This document shows positions 37,601-47,019 of a stretch of 64,000 nt of DNA, piece by piece (positions within the stretch are counted from its first letter, which is position 1; every line of letters starts with the position of its first letter). Source of the DNA: Frigidibacter sp. SD6-1 (GTDB lineage Bacteria; Pseudomonadota; Alphaproteobacteria; Rhodobacterales; Rhodobacteraceae); assembly GCF_030143255.1 (NCBI RefSeq), contig NZ_JARJNR010000003.1, positions 330,744 through 394,743 on the forward strand. The letters run 5' to 3'. The translations under genes and the position numbers were made by a program. A model generated the notes under the pieces. It made no database searches, had not been told where the DNA came from, and saw nothing but the letters and a program-made list of their open reading frames with translations.

Positions 37601-40147
37601 CGCGCCGAAGGCGTGGCGCTGATTTCGGTCATCTCGAACCATCTGATCGCGATGAAGGCCGTGCCGGTGAAAGAGGGCGAGAATAGCGTCGAGCTGCCGG
37701 TGACAGACGATTGGGGCGCAGGCGCCTATGTGACCGCCTCTGTCATCCGGCCGATGGATGCCGCAGCGGGCCGGACGCCCGCGCGGGCGCTGGGTCTATC
37801 TTATGCCAAGGTCGATCCGGGCGCGAAGCGTCTGGCGACCACGCTTGAGGTCGCGGCCGAGGCCGACCCGCGCGGGCCCTTGCCGGTGGCGGTGAAGGTG
37901 GATGGCGTGGCCGCGGGCGAAAAGGCCTGGGTCACGATTGCCGCCGTGGATGTGGGTATCCTGAACCTGACGGCGTTCGAGGCGCCGGACCCCGAGGACC
38001 ATTATTTCAGCCAGCAGCGGCTCGGCATGGCGATCCGCGATGTCTATGGCCGGCTGATCGACGGTCAGAACGGCGCGATGGGCGTGGTGCGGTCGGGCGG
38101 TGACGCGGGTGGGGTGAAGCTGAAATCCCCGCCGCCGACCGAGGAACTGGTCGCCTATTTCACCGGCCCGGTCGAGGTGGGCGCGGATGGCTATGCGCGG
38201 ACCGAATTCAACCTTCCGTCGTTCAACGGCACGGTGAAGGTGATGGCGGTCGCCTGGTCCAAATCGTCGATCGGGCAGGCGGAACAGGATGTTCTGGTAC
38301 GCGATCCGGTGGTGGTGACGGCCTCGGTCCCGCGCTTCCTCGCGCCGGGCGACACATCGACGCTGCGGCTGGAGATCGTTCATGCCACCGGCCCGGCCGG
38401 GCGGATGGGGCTTGATGTGACCTCCGATGGTCTGACGCTGGGCGATGGGCCTTCGGGCCTCGATCTCGCGGAAAAGGCCAAGGCAAACCTGTCTATTCCG
38501 TTCACGGCGCCGGATACGGAACAGGACGCCACTATCCGCGTGGCGCTGACCACGCCCGACGGCAAGCAACTGGTGAAGACCCTCACCATTCCGGTGCGTG
38601 ACCTCAGCCCCGAGACGATCCGGCAAAGCCAGTTCACGCTCGCGGCAGGCCAGTCCTTCATGCTCGACGCCAATGTCTTTGCTGACTTCCAGCCCGGAAC
38701 CGCCAAGGCGACGCTGGCGCTCGGCCCGATCGCGCGGTTCAACGCGCCGGGCATCCTCGCCTCGCTCGACCGCTATCCCTATGGCTGCACCGAGCAGATG
38801 GCGTCGAAGGCGCTGCCGCTTCTCTATTTCGAGGAGCTGGCGAGCGCGATGGGCAGCCTGGGCGAGACCGGAGAGATCCGCACCCGCGTGCAGGAGGCGA
38901 TCGGCGAGATCCTTCTCAACCAGTCTTCGAACGGCGCCTTTGGCTTGTGGTATCCGGAATCGGGCGACATGTGGCTTGACGCATTCGTCACCGATTTCCT
39001 CAGCCGGGCGCGCGCGGAAGGTTATTACGTGCCCGACATGGCCTTCCGCAATGCGCTCGACAATCTTCGCAACCAGATCAACTACCAGCCCGATTTCGAC
39101 GCGAACGGCGGGCCGGTGGCCTATGCGCTTATGGTTCTGGCGCGGGAAGGTGCCGCAGCGATGGGTGATCTGCGCTATTATGCCGATGTGAAGGCCGATG
39201 CGTTCGACACGCCGATCGCGGCGGCGCAGTTGGGCGCGGCGCTCGCCTCCTACGGCGACCAGACGCGGGCGGATGCGCTTTTCAGGCGCGCGGTCGAGAT
39301 GGTGACGGTGAAGCTTGAGGCGCAGGGATCGGCGCCCGAGGCACAGGTCTGGCGCGCCGACTATGGCACCAACCTGCGGGATGCGACCGCGGTTCTGGCG
39401 CTGGCGGCAGAGGCGGGTTCGACCGCCGTCCCCGCCGACCGGATCGGCCAGGCGGTGGCGGCGCGGCTTCTGTCGCGCTCGCTTTCCACGCAGGAGGCGA
39501 CATGGGCGCTATTGGCCACCCATGCCTCGCTGTCGGGGCAGGCGGCTGACCAGTTCTCGGTCAATGGCGAAGCCTTCACCGGCCCGCTCGTCCGGGTGAT
39601 CGAGGATCAGACGGCGGGCGGCGCCGCGCAGGTGATCCGCAACGAAGGCGGAAGCGAGGCGACGCTGACGCTGACCACCTTCGGGGTGCCTGCGGCGCCG
39701 GAACCGGCGGGCGGCAATGGCTACCGGATCGACCGCAGCTGGTTCACCCTGGACGGCGCGCCGGTCGACCCGTCGGCGGTCAGGCAGGGCACGCGGCTTG
39801 TGGCCGTCGTCGAGGTCACGCCCTTCGGGTCCGGCGAGGCGCGGCTGATGGTCAACGATCCCCTGCCCGCGGGCTTCGAGATCGACAATCCGAACCTGAT
39901 CCGGGGCGGCGACATCGCGGCGCTCGACTGGCTCTCGACCGTCGATTATCCGCGCAATGTCGAGTTCCGGCAGGACCGGTTCCTCGCTGCCGTCGACTGG
40001 ACCTCGCCCGAGCCCTTCCGGCTTGCCTATATCGTCCGCGCCATATCGCCCGGCAGCTACGACCTGCCTGCCGCGACGGTCGAGGACATGTACCGGCCGG
40101 ACTACAGGGCGCGCAGCACCGAGGGCCGCCTGACGGTGACCGAGTAA
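34673..40147 (+). CDS. bacterial alpha-2-macroglobulin
   Basis: A 1824-residue periplasmic protease trap. It begins with a signal peptide (MRVSDLLTVVVAAVLATGALA) and a small PAN/Apple-like cysteine-rich domain (DACAEACFATDGCAVMTFNA). A long series of macroglobulin-like beta domains follows, then the thioester site YGCTEQ at about residue 1370 inside an alpha-helical complement-like domain. The CxEQ thioester means it can trap proteases covalently. pbpC starts 1 base after the stop, the classic pairing for repair of breached murein. There is no lipobox, so it is probably soluble or anchored otherwise. The start is set by GGAGGG and the signal peptide. Confidence 0.92.
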   Translation: MRVSDLLTVVVAAVLATGALAQDRALIPEKRLVLTENTDFYGSDLKSLFDTSLDACAEACFATDGCAVMTFNANANACFLKSDVTEMKPYQGAFSGWVRVADDKAMIVAPKRASELSFLQDADFDQALQQARDLATTHITGEWPAEDLLKAASQARADGDYLGASRFQGAALNLTDAANQWVEYADLLLSIQTNDWNERQSNGWRALSASVNGYLRSDGPALQATALMVMARALEAVERGRDMIPALHLAQEIAPRDDAAALLEDAIGKYGFRIEEHRVDNDGAEARICATFNGTLALSGVDYAPYVALPEAGLAVENTDNQICVTGVEHGKRYQLTFREGLPAADGEALARDITISAYVRDRAASVRFPGRAYILPRAQEAGIPVETVNAPKLDLKLSRVSDRNLVAAFREDLIARPLDYWSADYFNSQYSEEVWTGEADTAQAEANRDVTTRLPLDAVLKDLGPGIYALQATVRDSDPEQVPPATQWFVISDLGFTTMQGTDGLHVFVRKLGDASAAEGATVTLVSRANSVIGQARTDKDGYARFSGGLVSGTGGSAPAVVTVEEGEDFSFLSLTEPEFDLSDRGVAGRPAAPAVDVFLSTDRGAYRAGETVNATILARDANMVAIEGLPLTVRIMRPDGVEYSRQLAPDAGAGGRAVSFAIAGAAPRGTWRIETFAEDENSLLASQTFLVEDFLPERIDFDLTAVDGPQRQGSEAEIGIDARYLFGAPGADLPIEGDYRISALSEMPDFPGYQFGQYDVPFSTTYDTLYDTGTTDADGKGTVYVSLPDLGAEAKRPLTVRYAIRLTEGSGRPVERTVERLLLPAAPVVGIKPAFEGGVSPQGADAAFQLIAVGPDGQAAPLKVKWKLNRLETRYQWYSLYGQWNWDVTTTRTLAASGEAELGAEPETVSGQVDWGEYELVVESTDGSQSAASYSFYAGWYVPADAASTPDTLELALDKPAYLPGETATVRIVPRAEGVALISVISNHLIAMKAVPVKEGENSVELPVTDDWGAGAYVTASVIRPMDAAAGRTPARALGLSYAKVDPGAKRLATTLEVAAEADPRGPLPVAVKVDGVAAGEKAWVTIAAVDVGILNLTAFEAPDPEDHYFSQQRLGMAIRDVYGRLIDGQNGAMGVVRSGGDAGGVKLKSPPPTEELVAYFTGPVEVGADGYARTEFNLPSFNGTVKVMAVAWSKSSIGQAEQDVLVRDPVVVTASVPRFLAPGDTSTLRLEIVHATGPAGRMGLDVTSDGLTLGDGPSGLDLAEKAKANLSIPFTAPDTEQDATIRVALTTPDGKQLVKTLTIPVRDLSPETIRQSQFTLAAGQSFMLDANVFADFQPGTAKATLALGPIARFNAPGILASLDRYPYGCTEQMASKALPLLYFEELASAMGSLGETGEIRTRVQEAIGEILLNQSSNGAFGLWYPESGDMWLDAFVTDFLSRARAEGYYVPDMAFRNALDNLRNQINYQPDFDANGGPVAYALMVLAREGAAAMGDLRYYADVKADAFDTPIAAAQLGAALASYGDQTRADALFRRAVEMVTVKLEAQGSAPEAQVWRADYGTNLRDATAVLALAAEAGSTAVPADRIGQAVAARLLSRSLSTQEATWALLATHASLSGQAADQFSVNGEAFTGPLVRVIEDQTAGGAAQVIRNEGGSEATLTLTTFGVPAAPEPAGGNGYRIDRSWFTLDGAPVDPSAVRQGTRLVAVVEVTPFGSGEARLMVNDPLPAGFEIDNPNLIRGGDIAALDWLSTVDYPRNVEFRQDRFLAAVDWTSPEPFRLAYIVRAISPGSYDLPAATVEDMYRPDYRARSTEGRLTVTE

Positions 40148-40148
40148 C

Positions 40149-42209
40149 ATGGGCCTCCGGGCCCTTCGCCCGGCCCCGCACCGGGCGCTCTTCCTCGCGG
40201 CGGCGATCCTCTTCGCCGCCGCATTCGCGCGTGACCGGCTGGATCAGTGGGTGGCGGCGACCGATCTGCCGCCGCTCGTCATCGATACGTCGGTCGAGGT
40301 GCGCGACCGTGACGGCGCGCTTCTGAGGGCCTTCACCGTCGCCGATGGCCGCTGGCGGCTCGATCCCGGGCCGGTCGATCCTTTGTTCCTGAAGATGCTT
40401 GTGGGGTTCGAGGACCAGCGCTTCCATGACCATTCCGGCGTCGATCCCGTTGCCATCGTCCGGGCAGGCCTGCAAGCTGTGTGGAGCGGCCGGGTCGTCT
40501 CCGGCGGCTCGACGCTGACCATGCAGGTCGCGCGGCTTCTCGAAGACAGCGGCACCGGGCGCTGGCAGGGCAAGCTGCGCCAGATGCGGCTGGCGCTGGC
40601 GCTGGAACGGCGGCTGACGAAGTCGGAAATCCTTGCCCTTTACCTGCGCATCGCGCCCTATGGCGGCAATCTCGAAGGGGTGCGGGCGGCCTCGCTTGCC
40701 TATTTCGGCAAGGAGCCGCGCCACCTGACCCCGGCCGAGGCCGCGCTTCTGGTCGCGATCCCGCAAAGCCCCGAGGCCCGCCGCCCCGACCGCTTTCCCG
40801 GTGCCGCCGCAGAGGCGCGTTCTCGGGTTCTGGCGCGGATGGAAGGGCAGGGGGTTCTGAGTGCCGAGCGGGTCGCAGCAGCAGAAACCGAACGCGTGCC
40901 TGACGCCCGCCGCCCCTTCCCCGACCATGCCGCGCTTCTGGCCGAGGCGCTCAGGCGCGCCGATCCGGTCAAGCGCCTGCATCTGACGACGCTCGACGGC
41001 GATCTGCAGGCGTCGCTGGAAAAGCTCGCCGCCGATGCTGCCCGGCGCGCCGGAGAACGGCTTTCCGTCGCGATCCTCGTCGCCGATCACCGGACCGGGG
41101 AAATCCTCGCCTCGGTCGGTACTGCCGACTGGGGTGACGAACGGCGCCAGGGTTTCGTCGACATGACGGAGGCCCTGCGCTCGCCCGGCTCGACCCTGAA
41201 ACCCTTCGTCTATGCACTCGCGTTCGATCAGGGCCTTGCCCATCCCGAAACGCTGATCGACGACAAGCCGGTCGCCTTCGGCACCTATGCGCCGCAGAAC
41301 TTCGACCGCGCCTTCAGGGGCACGCTGACGGTGCGCGAGGCATTGCAGGCCTCGCTCAACATCCCTGTCATCAGCCTGACCGATGCGATCGGCCCCGCGA
41401 ACCTTCTGGCCGCGCTGCGCCGGGCCGGCGCCCGCCCGCAGATACCGGGTGGCCAGCCGGGTCTTGCCGTCGCCCTGGGCGGGCTCGGCATATCGCTGAG
41501 GGATCTCGTCCAGTGCTACGCGGCGCTCGCCCGCCTCGGCCGCCCGATCCAGCTCTCGGCGGAACCGGGCGGGGCGAGCGACCTGCCGCAACGCCTCTTC
41601 GCGCCCGAGGCGGCGTGGCTTGTGGATGACATCCTTGCAGGCCTGCCGCCGCCGCCCGGCGCGGCGCCGGGGCGGCTCGCCTACAAGACCGGCACCAGTT
41701 ATGGCCACCGCGATGCGCTGGCGGTCGGATTCGACGGCGGCCATGTCGCGGGGGTCTGGATGGGCCGCGCCGACGGCACGCCGGTGCCCGGCGCCTTCGG
41801 CGGCGATCTGGCGGCGCCTCTCCTCTTCGAGGTCTTCGGGCGGCTGAAACCGCGCTTCGATCCCTTGCCGCCGCCCCCGCCCGCGACGCTGATCCTGCCG
41901 AACGCCCGCCTGCCGCAACCGCTGCGCACCTTCCGCCCGCGCGGCGCCGCCTTCGCCGACGCGGGCCCTGACGCGCCGAAAGTGGCCTTCCCGCCCGATG
42001 GTGCCACGCTCGACGCGCCCGACGGCGCGGTCACGGTCAAGGTCCGCGACGGCAGCGCGCCCTTCCTCTGGCTGGTGAACGGCGCGCCCGCCGCCCTCGG
42101 CCAGACCGGCCGCGAGAGCCTGCTCGCGCTAGGCGGTCCCGGCTTCTACCGGCTGTCGGTCATCGATGCCGAAGGCCGCAGCGCCGCCGTTGCCGTCACC
42201 GTGAACTGA
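40149..42209 (+). CDS. pbpC: penicillin-binding protein 1C
   Basis: A 686-residue bifunctional peptidoglycan synthase. An N-terminal membrane anchor (about residues 12-26) is followed by a GT51 glycosyltransferase (VGFEDQRFHDHSGVD with the catalytic Glu, GGSTLTMQVARLL), a transpeptidase (SPGSTLKPFVYA with SxxK, KTGTSYGHRDA) and a C-terminal BiPBP_C beta domain. It is encoded with the A2M gene with a 1-base gap. The pair is thought to patch murein after protease or host attack. Confidence 0.94.
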   Translation: MGLRALRPAPHRALFLAAAILFAAAFARDRLDQWVAATDLPPLVIDTSVEVRDRDGALLRAFTVADGRWRLDPGPVDPLFLKMLVGFEDQRFHDHSGVDPVAIVRAGLQAVWSGRVVSGGSTLTMQVARLLEDSGTGRWQGKLRQMRLALALERRLTKSEILALYLRIAPYGGNLEGVRAASLAYFGKEPRHLTPAEAALLVAIPQSPEARRPDRFPGAAAEARSRVLARMEGQGVLSAERVAAAETERVPDARRPFPDHAALLAEALRRADPVKRLHLTTLDGDLQASLEKLAADAARRAGERLSVAILVADHRTGEILASVGTADWGDERRQGFVDMTEALRSPGSTLKPFVYALAFDQGLAHPETLIDDKPVAFGTYAPQNFDRAFRGTLTVREALQASLNIPVISLTDAIGPANLLAALRRAGARPQIPGGQPGLAVALGGLGISLRDLVQCYAALARLGRPIQLSAEPGGASDLPQRLFAPEAAWLVDDILAGLPPPPGAAPGRLAYKTGTSYGHRDALAVGFDGGHVAGVWMGRADGTPVPGAFGGDLAAPLLFEVFGRLKPRFDPLPPPPPATLILPNARLPQPLRTFRPRGAAFADAGPDAPKVAFPPDGATLDAPDGAVTVKVRDGSAPFLWLVNGAPAALGQTGRESLLALGGPGFYRLSVIDAEGRSAAVAVTVN

Positions 42210-42248
42210 CCCTCCCCGCCTCATTCTCATGCGGACGGACGAAAAGGA

Positions 42249-43160
42249 TCAGCTGGTTGCTGCTGACAGGATGTAATGCGCTGTCATGAGGTCGAGATGC
42301 GCGCCGCCACCGTTCTTGGACAGGGTGATCTCGTCGGCGGTCCGGCGTGTGAAGCGGCCGGACGGCAGGTCGTAGAAGTCGGCGACCACGTCCGCTTCGG
42401 TGATAGCGCCTTCCTTCAGCGGCACCATCAGCTCGCCGATATGGTGGAGCGTGGTGGCGCGGGCATCGACGAAGACGCGGGCGCGGGCGAACGTGTCACT
42501 GTCGCATTCGCGCATGTCGGGCCGGTAGGCGCCGATCAGGTCGAGGTGTGTGCCGGGCGAAAGCCAGGCGCCCCGGATCAGCGGCTCGGTCGCCATCGTC
42601 GTGGTGGCGATGACATGGGCGCGGCGGACGGCGGTTTCGAGGTCGGGCGCAGGCCGGGCGCCGGTCGCGTCGGCGAAGGCGCGGGCGGCGTCGGGATTGC
42701 GCGCCCAGACATGGAACCGGGCCTTCGGAAGGGCGGCCGAGTAGGCCTCGATCATCGACCGGGCGACGGCGCCTGCGCCGACGACAAGGATATGCTCGGC
42801 ATCGGGCCGGGCAAGGCGACGGGCGGCAAGCAGGCTGTCGCCTGCCGTTTTCCATTTGGTCACCAGCTTGAAGTCGACCAGCGCCTCCAGCGCGCCGGTC
42901 TCGGCCGACATCAGGTTGACCGCGCCGTCGATTGCGTCGAGCCCCTTCGCGGGATTGCCCGGAAAGATCGTCGCGGCCTTCACCGCGATCCCCATGCCGG
43001 GGATCCAGGCCGAACGGGTCAGGAGCGTATCGGGCCCGTGGCGCAGGAGCGTATCGCCGACCTCTGCACGCGGCAGGGCATGGCCGGCCGCGAGCGCGTC
43101 GGTCAGGGCGAGCCAGTTCAGTTTCGCTTCGGCCTCGGGGCCGACGATGCGGAAGGTCAC
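42249..43160 (-). CDS. ornithine cyclodeaminase / mu-crystallin family protein
   Basis: A 303-residue NAD(P)-binding protein. The Rossmann motif is ILVVGAGAVARSMIEAYSAALP and the family block TRSAWIPGMGIAVKAATIFPGNP contains the substrate Lys. Members include ornithine cyclodeaminase, alanine dehydrogenase and ketimine reductases, and sequence alone does not separate them. Its ATG overlaps the stop of the upstream HAD gene by 4 bases. Confidence 0.87.
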   Translation of the reverse strand: MTFRIVGPEAEAKLNWLALTDALAAGHALPRAEVGDTLLRHGPDTLLTRSAWIPGMGIAVKAATIFPGNPAKGLDAIDGAVNLMSAETGALEALVDFKLVTKWKTAGDSLLAARRLARPDAEHILVVGAGAVARSMIEAYSAALPKARFHVWARNPDAARAFADATGARPAPDLETAVRRAHVIATTTMATEPLIRGAWLSPGTHLDLIGAYRPDMRECDSDTFARARVFVDARATTLHHIGELMVPLKEGAITEADVVADFYDLPSGRFTRRTADEITLSKNGGGAHLDLMTAHYILSAATS

Positions 43161-43783
43161 AGGCCTGCCTCCTTTTCCGTCAAGAGTTCCTCGGCCACCA
43201 GCCGCCGCGCCCAGCCCTGCCAGCCGTCGAACAGATGGGTGCGCCAGCGCCGACTTGTCGCGGCGGCGATATTGTCCGCCCGGTCATCGGTGAAGAGAAG
43301 GCTTTCAGGCGGCAGGCCGCAATCCTTTTCCACCATCTCGTAGATGCGCGGGTCAGGCTTGATGACGCCCATCCTGCCCGAGACATAGGCGCGGTCGAAG
43401 CTGTTCATGAAGTCATACTGGGTCTGTGCGTAGGCGAAGGTGTCGGTGCCGAAATTCGTCAGGGCGAAGACCGGCACGCCCTTGGTGCGCAGCGCGTCGA
43501 GGAGGCGGACGGACCCCGGAATCACCGGAGAGAACATGTCGATCCAGCGGTCATGCCAGATGCGGATTTCGGACGACCATTCGGGATGATCCTCGGCCCA
43601 TTCCTCGACCGTCGCCAGAAAAGGCGCGCCGGTGTCGATGGCCGCGTTCATCCAGTGCAGGTCGATCTCGGCAAACAGCCGCTCGCGCCGCTCACGCCCG
43701 ATCAGCCGGTCGTAGACCCGTTCGGGGTGCCATTCCGCCAGCACATTGCCGATATCAAAGATCACCGCTTGGGGCCGCGACAT
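43157..43783 (-). CDS. HAD-IA family hydrolase, YihX-like
   Basis: A 208-residue phosphatase. The nucleophile motif is VIFDIGNVLAEW, with Gly where many HADs have the second Asp, as in YihX-type glucose-1-phosphate phosphatases. Motif II is ALTNFGTD, the Lys is in GVIKPDPRIYE and the metal Asp pair in LLFTDDRADNI. Start chosen at the ATG at 43783 inside the end of the upstream exporter gene. It overlaps the cyclodeaminase-family gene by 4 bases. The substrate is unknown. Confidence 0.87.
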   Translation of the reverse strand: MSRPQAVIFDIGNVLAEWHPERVYDRLIGRERRERLFAEIDLHWMNAAIDTGAPFLATVEEWAEDHPEWSSEIRIWHDRWIDMFSPVIPGSVRLLDALRTKGVPVFALTNFGTDTFAYAQTQYDFMNSFDRAYVSGRMGVIKPDPRIYEMVEKDCGLPPESLLFTDDRADNIAAATSRRWRTHLFDGWQGWARRLVAEELLTEKEAGL

Positions 43784-44735
43784 CCTGCACCTGTTTCCTG
43801 ACCGTTTCCCGCCAGAGCGTATAAAGGCCCGCCCCGCAGATAAGTGCAATCCCCGCCCAGGCGGTCATGTCGGGCCATGTGCCGAAGAACAGCACCCCCC
43901 AGAGGATCGCCATCGGCATGCCCGCATATTCGAAGGGCGCGACCAGCGCGGCCTCGGTGGTGCGGTAGGCCTGGCTCATCATGAGCCCACCGATGCCGAC
44001 GGCGAGGCCCGTGGCGATGAAATAGGGCCAGTCGGCGAAGGGCGGCCAGTGCCATTGCCTAAGGAGAAATGCGAGGGATGGGTCCGAGGTGCCTGAAAGG
44101 TGACCGTCTCCGACAACGAGACCCATCGTGGAAGACACGAATATGAAGCCCAGTTGCGTGTAGAAATTCAGCGTCATCGCGCTTTCGCTATCGCGCATGC
44201 GGCGGGTCATCATGTGGCTTGAGGCATAGCAAAGCGCGGAAATGAGGACGAGCAGCGTTGCCGGGTGGATGACGCCCGCGCCGGGGCGCAGCATCACGAC
44301 GACGCCCACCATGCCCACCGCCACGGCGGCCCAGCGGCGGGGGCCGACCGGCTCCTTCAGGACAAGCGCGGACAGAAGCGTGATGAAGAGGGGGGCGACG
44401 AAGGCGGTCGCTACGGCATCGGCCAGCGGCAGGGCGGCGAGGCCGAGGAAATAGGTGACGTTCGACACCATCACGATCGTAACGCGGATCAGATGGTCGC
44501 GCGGGCGGCGGGTTGCGATCTGCCTGAGCCCGCGTTGCGACAGAGCCATCACTGTCAGGACCAGCGCCATGCCCACGAAGGCGCGGGTCAGGATGACCTG
44601 ATGCAGGGCGTAGTTGCCGGAAAGCGCCTTGATGGCGAGATCGTTGACCGAGAGGACCAGCGCGCCGCCGAGTGCGAAGAATATGCCGCGGAGCGGCGTC
44701 GGAACGGGGCGGATGGCGCCGGGTGTCGCGGTCAC
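43755..44735 (-). CDS. EamA/DMT family transporter (second of tandem pair)
   Basis: A 326-residue membrane protein with about ten helices, closely similar to the gene just upstream (shared motifs: [57 protein letters not shown]). The GTG start at 44735 lies inside the ATGTGA end of that gene, so it is translationally coupled. The pair came from a tandem duplication. Substrates are unknown. Confidence 0.85.
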   Translation of the reverse strand: MTATPGAIRPVPTPLRGIFFALGGALVLSVNDLAIKALSGNYALHQVILTRAFVGMALVLTVMALSQRGLRQIATRRPRDHLIRVTIVMVSNVTYFLGLAALPLADAVATAFVAPLFITLLSALVLKEPVGPRRWAAVAVGMVGVVVMLRPGAGVIHPATLLVLISALCYASSHMMTRRMRDSESAMTLNFYTQLGFIFVSSTMGLVVGDGHLSGTSDPSLAFLLRQWHWPPFADWPYFIATGLAVGIGGLMMSQAYRTTEAALVAPFEYAGMPMAILWGVLFFGTWPDMTAWAGIALICGAGLYTLWRETVRKQVQDVAAPSGDL

Positions 44736-45694
44736 ATCTCGCCTCCGACCGGGGTTGCGGGGTCTTTGACGGACCGGTGCACCGTCTCGCGCCAGAGGAC
44801 GTAGAGCCCCGCGCCGCCAATGAGCGCGATGCCGATCCAGGCGACCGTATCGGGCCAGGTGCCGAAGACCACGACCCCTGCAAGAATCGCGAGCGGCATG
44901 CCGAGATATTCGAAGGGCGCGACCAGCGCCGCCTCGGCCAGCCGATAGGCCTGGCTGACGAACAGACCGGCGAGGGCGACGGAAATGCCGGTCACGGCAA
45001 GGATTGGCCAGTCGGGAAGCGGTGGCCAGACCCAGGGCCGAAGGAGGAAGGCGATGGTGCTGTCGGGATCGCCGAGGAACCGCCCGTCGCCTGCCACGAT
45101 GCCCATGGCAAGGCTGATGATCAGGAAGCCGACATGGAGGTAGATGTTCAGCGTCACGGTGCTTTCCGTCTCGCGCATCTGCCGGGTCATGAGCTGGCTG
45201 ATGCCATAGCAGATCGACGACAGAAGGACGAGGATCGCCGCAGGCTGGATCGCCTCGGCCCCCGGACGCAACATCACCACGACGCCGATGAGGCCCGCGA
45301 TAACCGCGCCCCAGCGATGGGGGCCGACTTTCTCGCCCAGGAAAAGCGCCGAGGCGCCGGTGATCAGCAGAGGCGCGACATAGGCGATGGCGAGCGCGTC
45401 GGCGAAAGGCATGGCGGCGAGGCCGGTGAAGAAGCAGACGTTCGACAGCATCACGATCATGGTGCGCCAGAAATGCGCGCCGATGCGGCGGGTGCGGAAC
45501 TGGCGGAAATCGCCGTCCTGCCACAGGACGATCGCGATGAGCATCACGATGGCGACCAGGGTGCGGATCAGGATGATCTGGTGGAGCGCATAGCCCGACG
45601 ACAGGAACTTGATCGCCACATCGAGGACAGTCCCGAAGAACACGGCGCCCAACATGCACAAGATCCCGAGAAGGGCGGCGCGGCTGGGATTCAT
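44732..45694 (-). CDS. EamA/DMT family transporter (first of tandem pair)
   Basis: A 320-residue inner-membrane exporter with two EamA repeats (about ten helices). It shares [20 protein letters not shown] and [20 protein letters not shown] with its downstream duplicate. Its ATG overlaps the stop of the YaiI-like gene by 4 bases and its end overlaps the next start, so this stretch is one tightly packed operon. Confidence 0.87.
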   Translation of the reverse strand: MNPSRAALLGILCMLGAVFFGTVLDVAIKFLSSGYALHQIILIRTLVAIVMLIAIVLWQDGDFRQFRTRRIGAHFWRTMIVMLSNVCFFTGLAAMPFADALAIAYVAPLLITGASALFLGEKVGPHRWGAVIAGLIGVVVMLRPGAEAIQPAAILVLLSSICYGISQLMTRQMRETESTVTLNIYLHVGFLIISLAMGIVAGDGRFLGDPDSTIAFLLRPWVWPPLPDWPILAVTGISVALAGLFVSQAYRLAEAALVAPFEYLGMPLAILAGVVVFGTWPDTVAWIGIALIGGAGLYVLWRETVHRSVKDPATPVGGEM

Positions 45695-46143
45695 GGCTGC
45701 CTCGCCGCGGCGCGCAGGGTCCGGTCCAGCGCATCGAGGAAGCGCGAGCGGTCCGCCTTCGAAAAGCCCTTGCCTCCGCCCTGCCGGAAGGGATCGGCGG
45801 CGCGCAGGTCGGCCATCAGGTCGCGGGTGGCGAGCACATTGCCGATATTGGCTTCGGTCAGCGTCTCGCCGTCATGTTTCAGCACCCGGGCACCCGCCGC
45901 CACGCATCTTGCCGCCAGCGGTATGTCGCCCGTGACCACCACGTCACCGGGCCCTGCGCGCTCGGCGATCCATTTGTCGGCTTCGTCCGGGCCTTCGGTG
46001 ACATAGACCGTCTCGACCAGAGGATGGGCGGGCGGGCGTATACCGCCGTTGCAGACGAGCTTCACCGGCACCGAAAGCCGTTCGGCCACGCGCACGCATT
46101 CGTCCTTCACCGGGCAGGCGTCGGCGTCGATGAAGAGGGTCAT
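45691..46143 (-). CDS. YaiI/YqxD family (DUF188) protein
   Basis: A 150-residue protein matching the DUF188 family, with the opening [20 protein letters not shown], then [28 protein letters not shown], a PIN-like nuclease core by homology. The biochemical role is not established. The ATG is at 46143; an open frame reaches further upstream without homology. It is followed by the tandem DMT genes with a 4-base overlap. Confidence 0.9.
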   Translation of the reverse strand: MTLFIDADACPVKDECVRVAERLSVPVKLVCNGGIRPPAHPLVETVYVTEGPDEADKWIAERAGPGDVVVTGDIPLAARCVAAGARVLKHDGETLTEANIGNVLATRDLMADLRAADPFRQGGGKGFSKADRSRFLDALDRTLRAAARQP

Positions 46144-46174
46144 AACCGGTCGACCGATACGGGAGGGTGCTGGA

Positions 46175-47008
46175 TCAATCCTGAAACAGAGCCTCCGCAT
46201 GGAAGGCCATGTGATCGGCCATGAAGGTCGAGACGAAGAAATAGCTGTGGTCATAGCCCGGCTGCATGCGCACAAGGCCGTTCTGCCGCCGCTCCATCAT
46301 CGCCTGTGCCAGCGCTTCGGGTTTCAGGAGGTCGAGGAACTGATCCTTCGAACCCTGATCGATCAGCACCGGCCCGTCGAAACCGAGCCGCCGCATCAGG
46401 AGTGTCGCGTCATGGGCGGCCCATGTGCTTTCGTCGGCGCCGAGATAGGCGGTGAACTGCTTGCGGCCCCAGTCGGACTGGGTCGGGTTGGCAATGGGCG
46501 CGAAGGCCGAGACCGAGCGGAAGCGGCCCGGCAGCCGCATGGCGAGTGTCAATGCGCCATGGCCGCCCATAGAATGGCCGGTGATCGCCTGACGATCCTC
46601 GTCGACCGCAAAGGTGGCGGTGACGAGATCAGGCAGTTCCTCGGCCAGATAGTCCCACATGCGGAAATGGGTGGTCCAGGGCGCCTCGGTCGCGTTCACA
46701 TAGAAGCCCGCACCCTGACCCAGATCATAGGCCTCGTCATTCGCCACACCCTCGCCGCGCGGGCTCGTGTCGGGGAAGACCAGCGCAATGCCATGATCGG
46801 CCGCCCAGGCCTGCGCGCCAGCCTTCACCATAGCGTTTTCGTGGGTGCAGGTCAGGCCGGAGAGGTACCAGAGCACCGGCACCGGCTCGTCCGCGGCTTC
46901 TTTCGGCAGGAAAAGCCCGAAGGTCATGTCGCAGGCGCAAGCGTCCGAACGGTGGGAATAGACCCCCTGGATGCCGCCGTAGCACTTGTTCTCCGATATG
47001 GTCTGCAT
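46175..47008 (-). CDS. fghA: S-formylglutathione hydrolase
   Basis: A 277-residue serine esterase that releases formate and glutathione in formaldehyde detoxification. The nucleophile elbow is [13 protein letters not shown]. The N-terminal [20 protein letters not shown] and the C-terminal [16 protein letters not shown] (catalytic His) are diagnostic of the esterase D / FGH family. The partner dehydrogenase (adhC) is not in the window. The AEC transporter stops 11 bases upstream. Confidence 0.95.
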   Translation of the reverse strand: MQTISENKCYGGIQGVYSHRSDACACDMTFGLFLPKEAADEPVPVLWYLSGLTCTHENAMVKAGAQAWAADHGIALVFPDTSPRGEGVANDEAYDLGQGAGFYVNATEAPWTTHFRMWDYLAEELPDLVTATFAVDEDRQAITGHSMGGHGALTLAMRLPGRFRSVSAFAPIANPTQSDWGRKQFTAYLGADESTWAAHDATLLMRRLGFDGPVLIDQGSKDQFLDLLKPEALAQAMMERRQNGLVRMQPGYDHSYFFVSTFMADHMAFHAEALFQD

Positions 47009-47019
47009 TGGCCCTCCGA

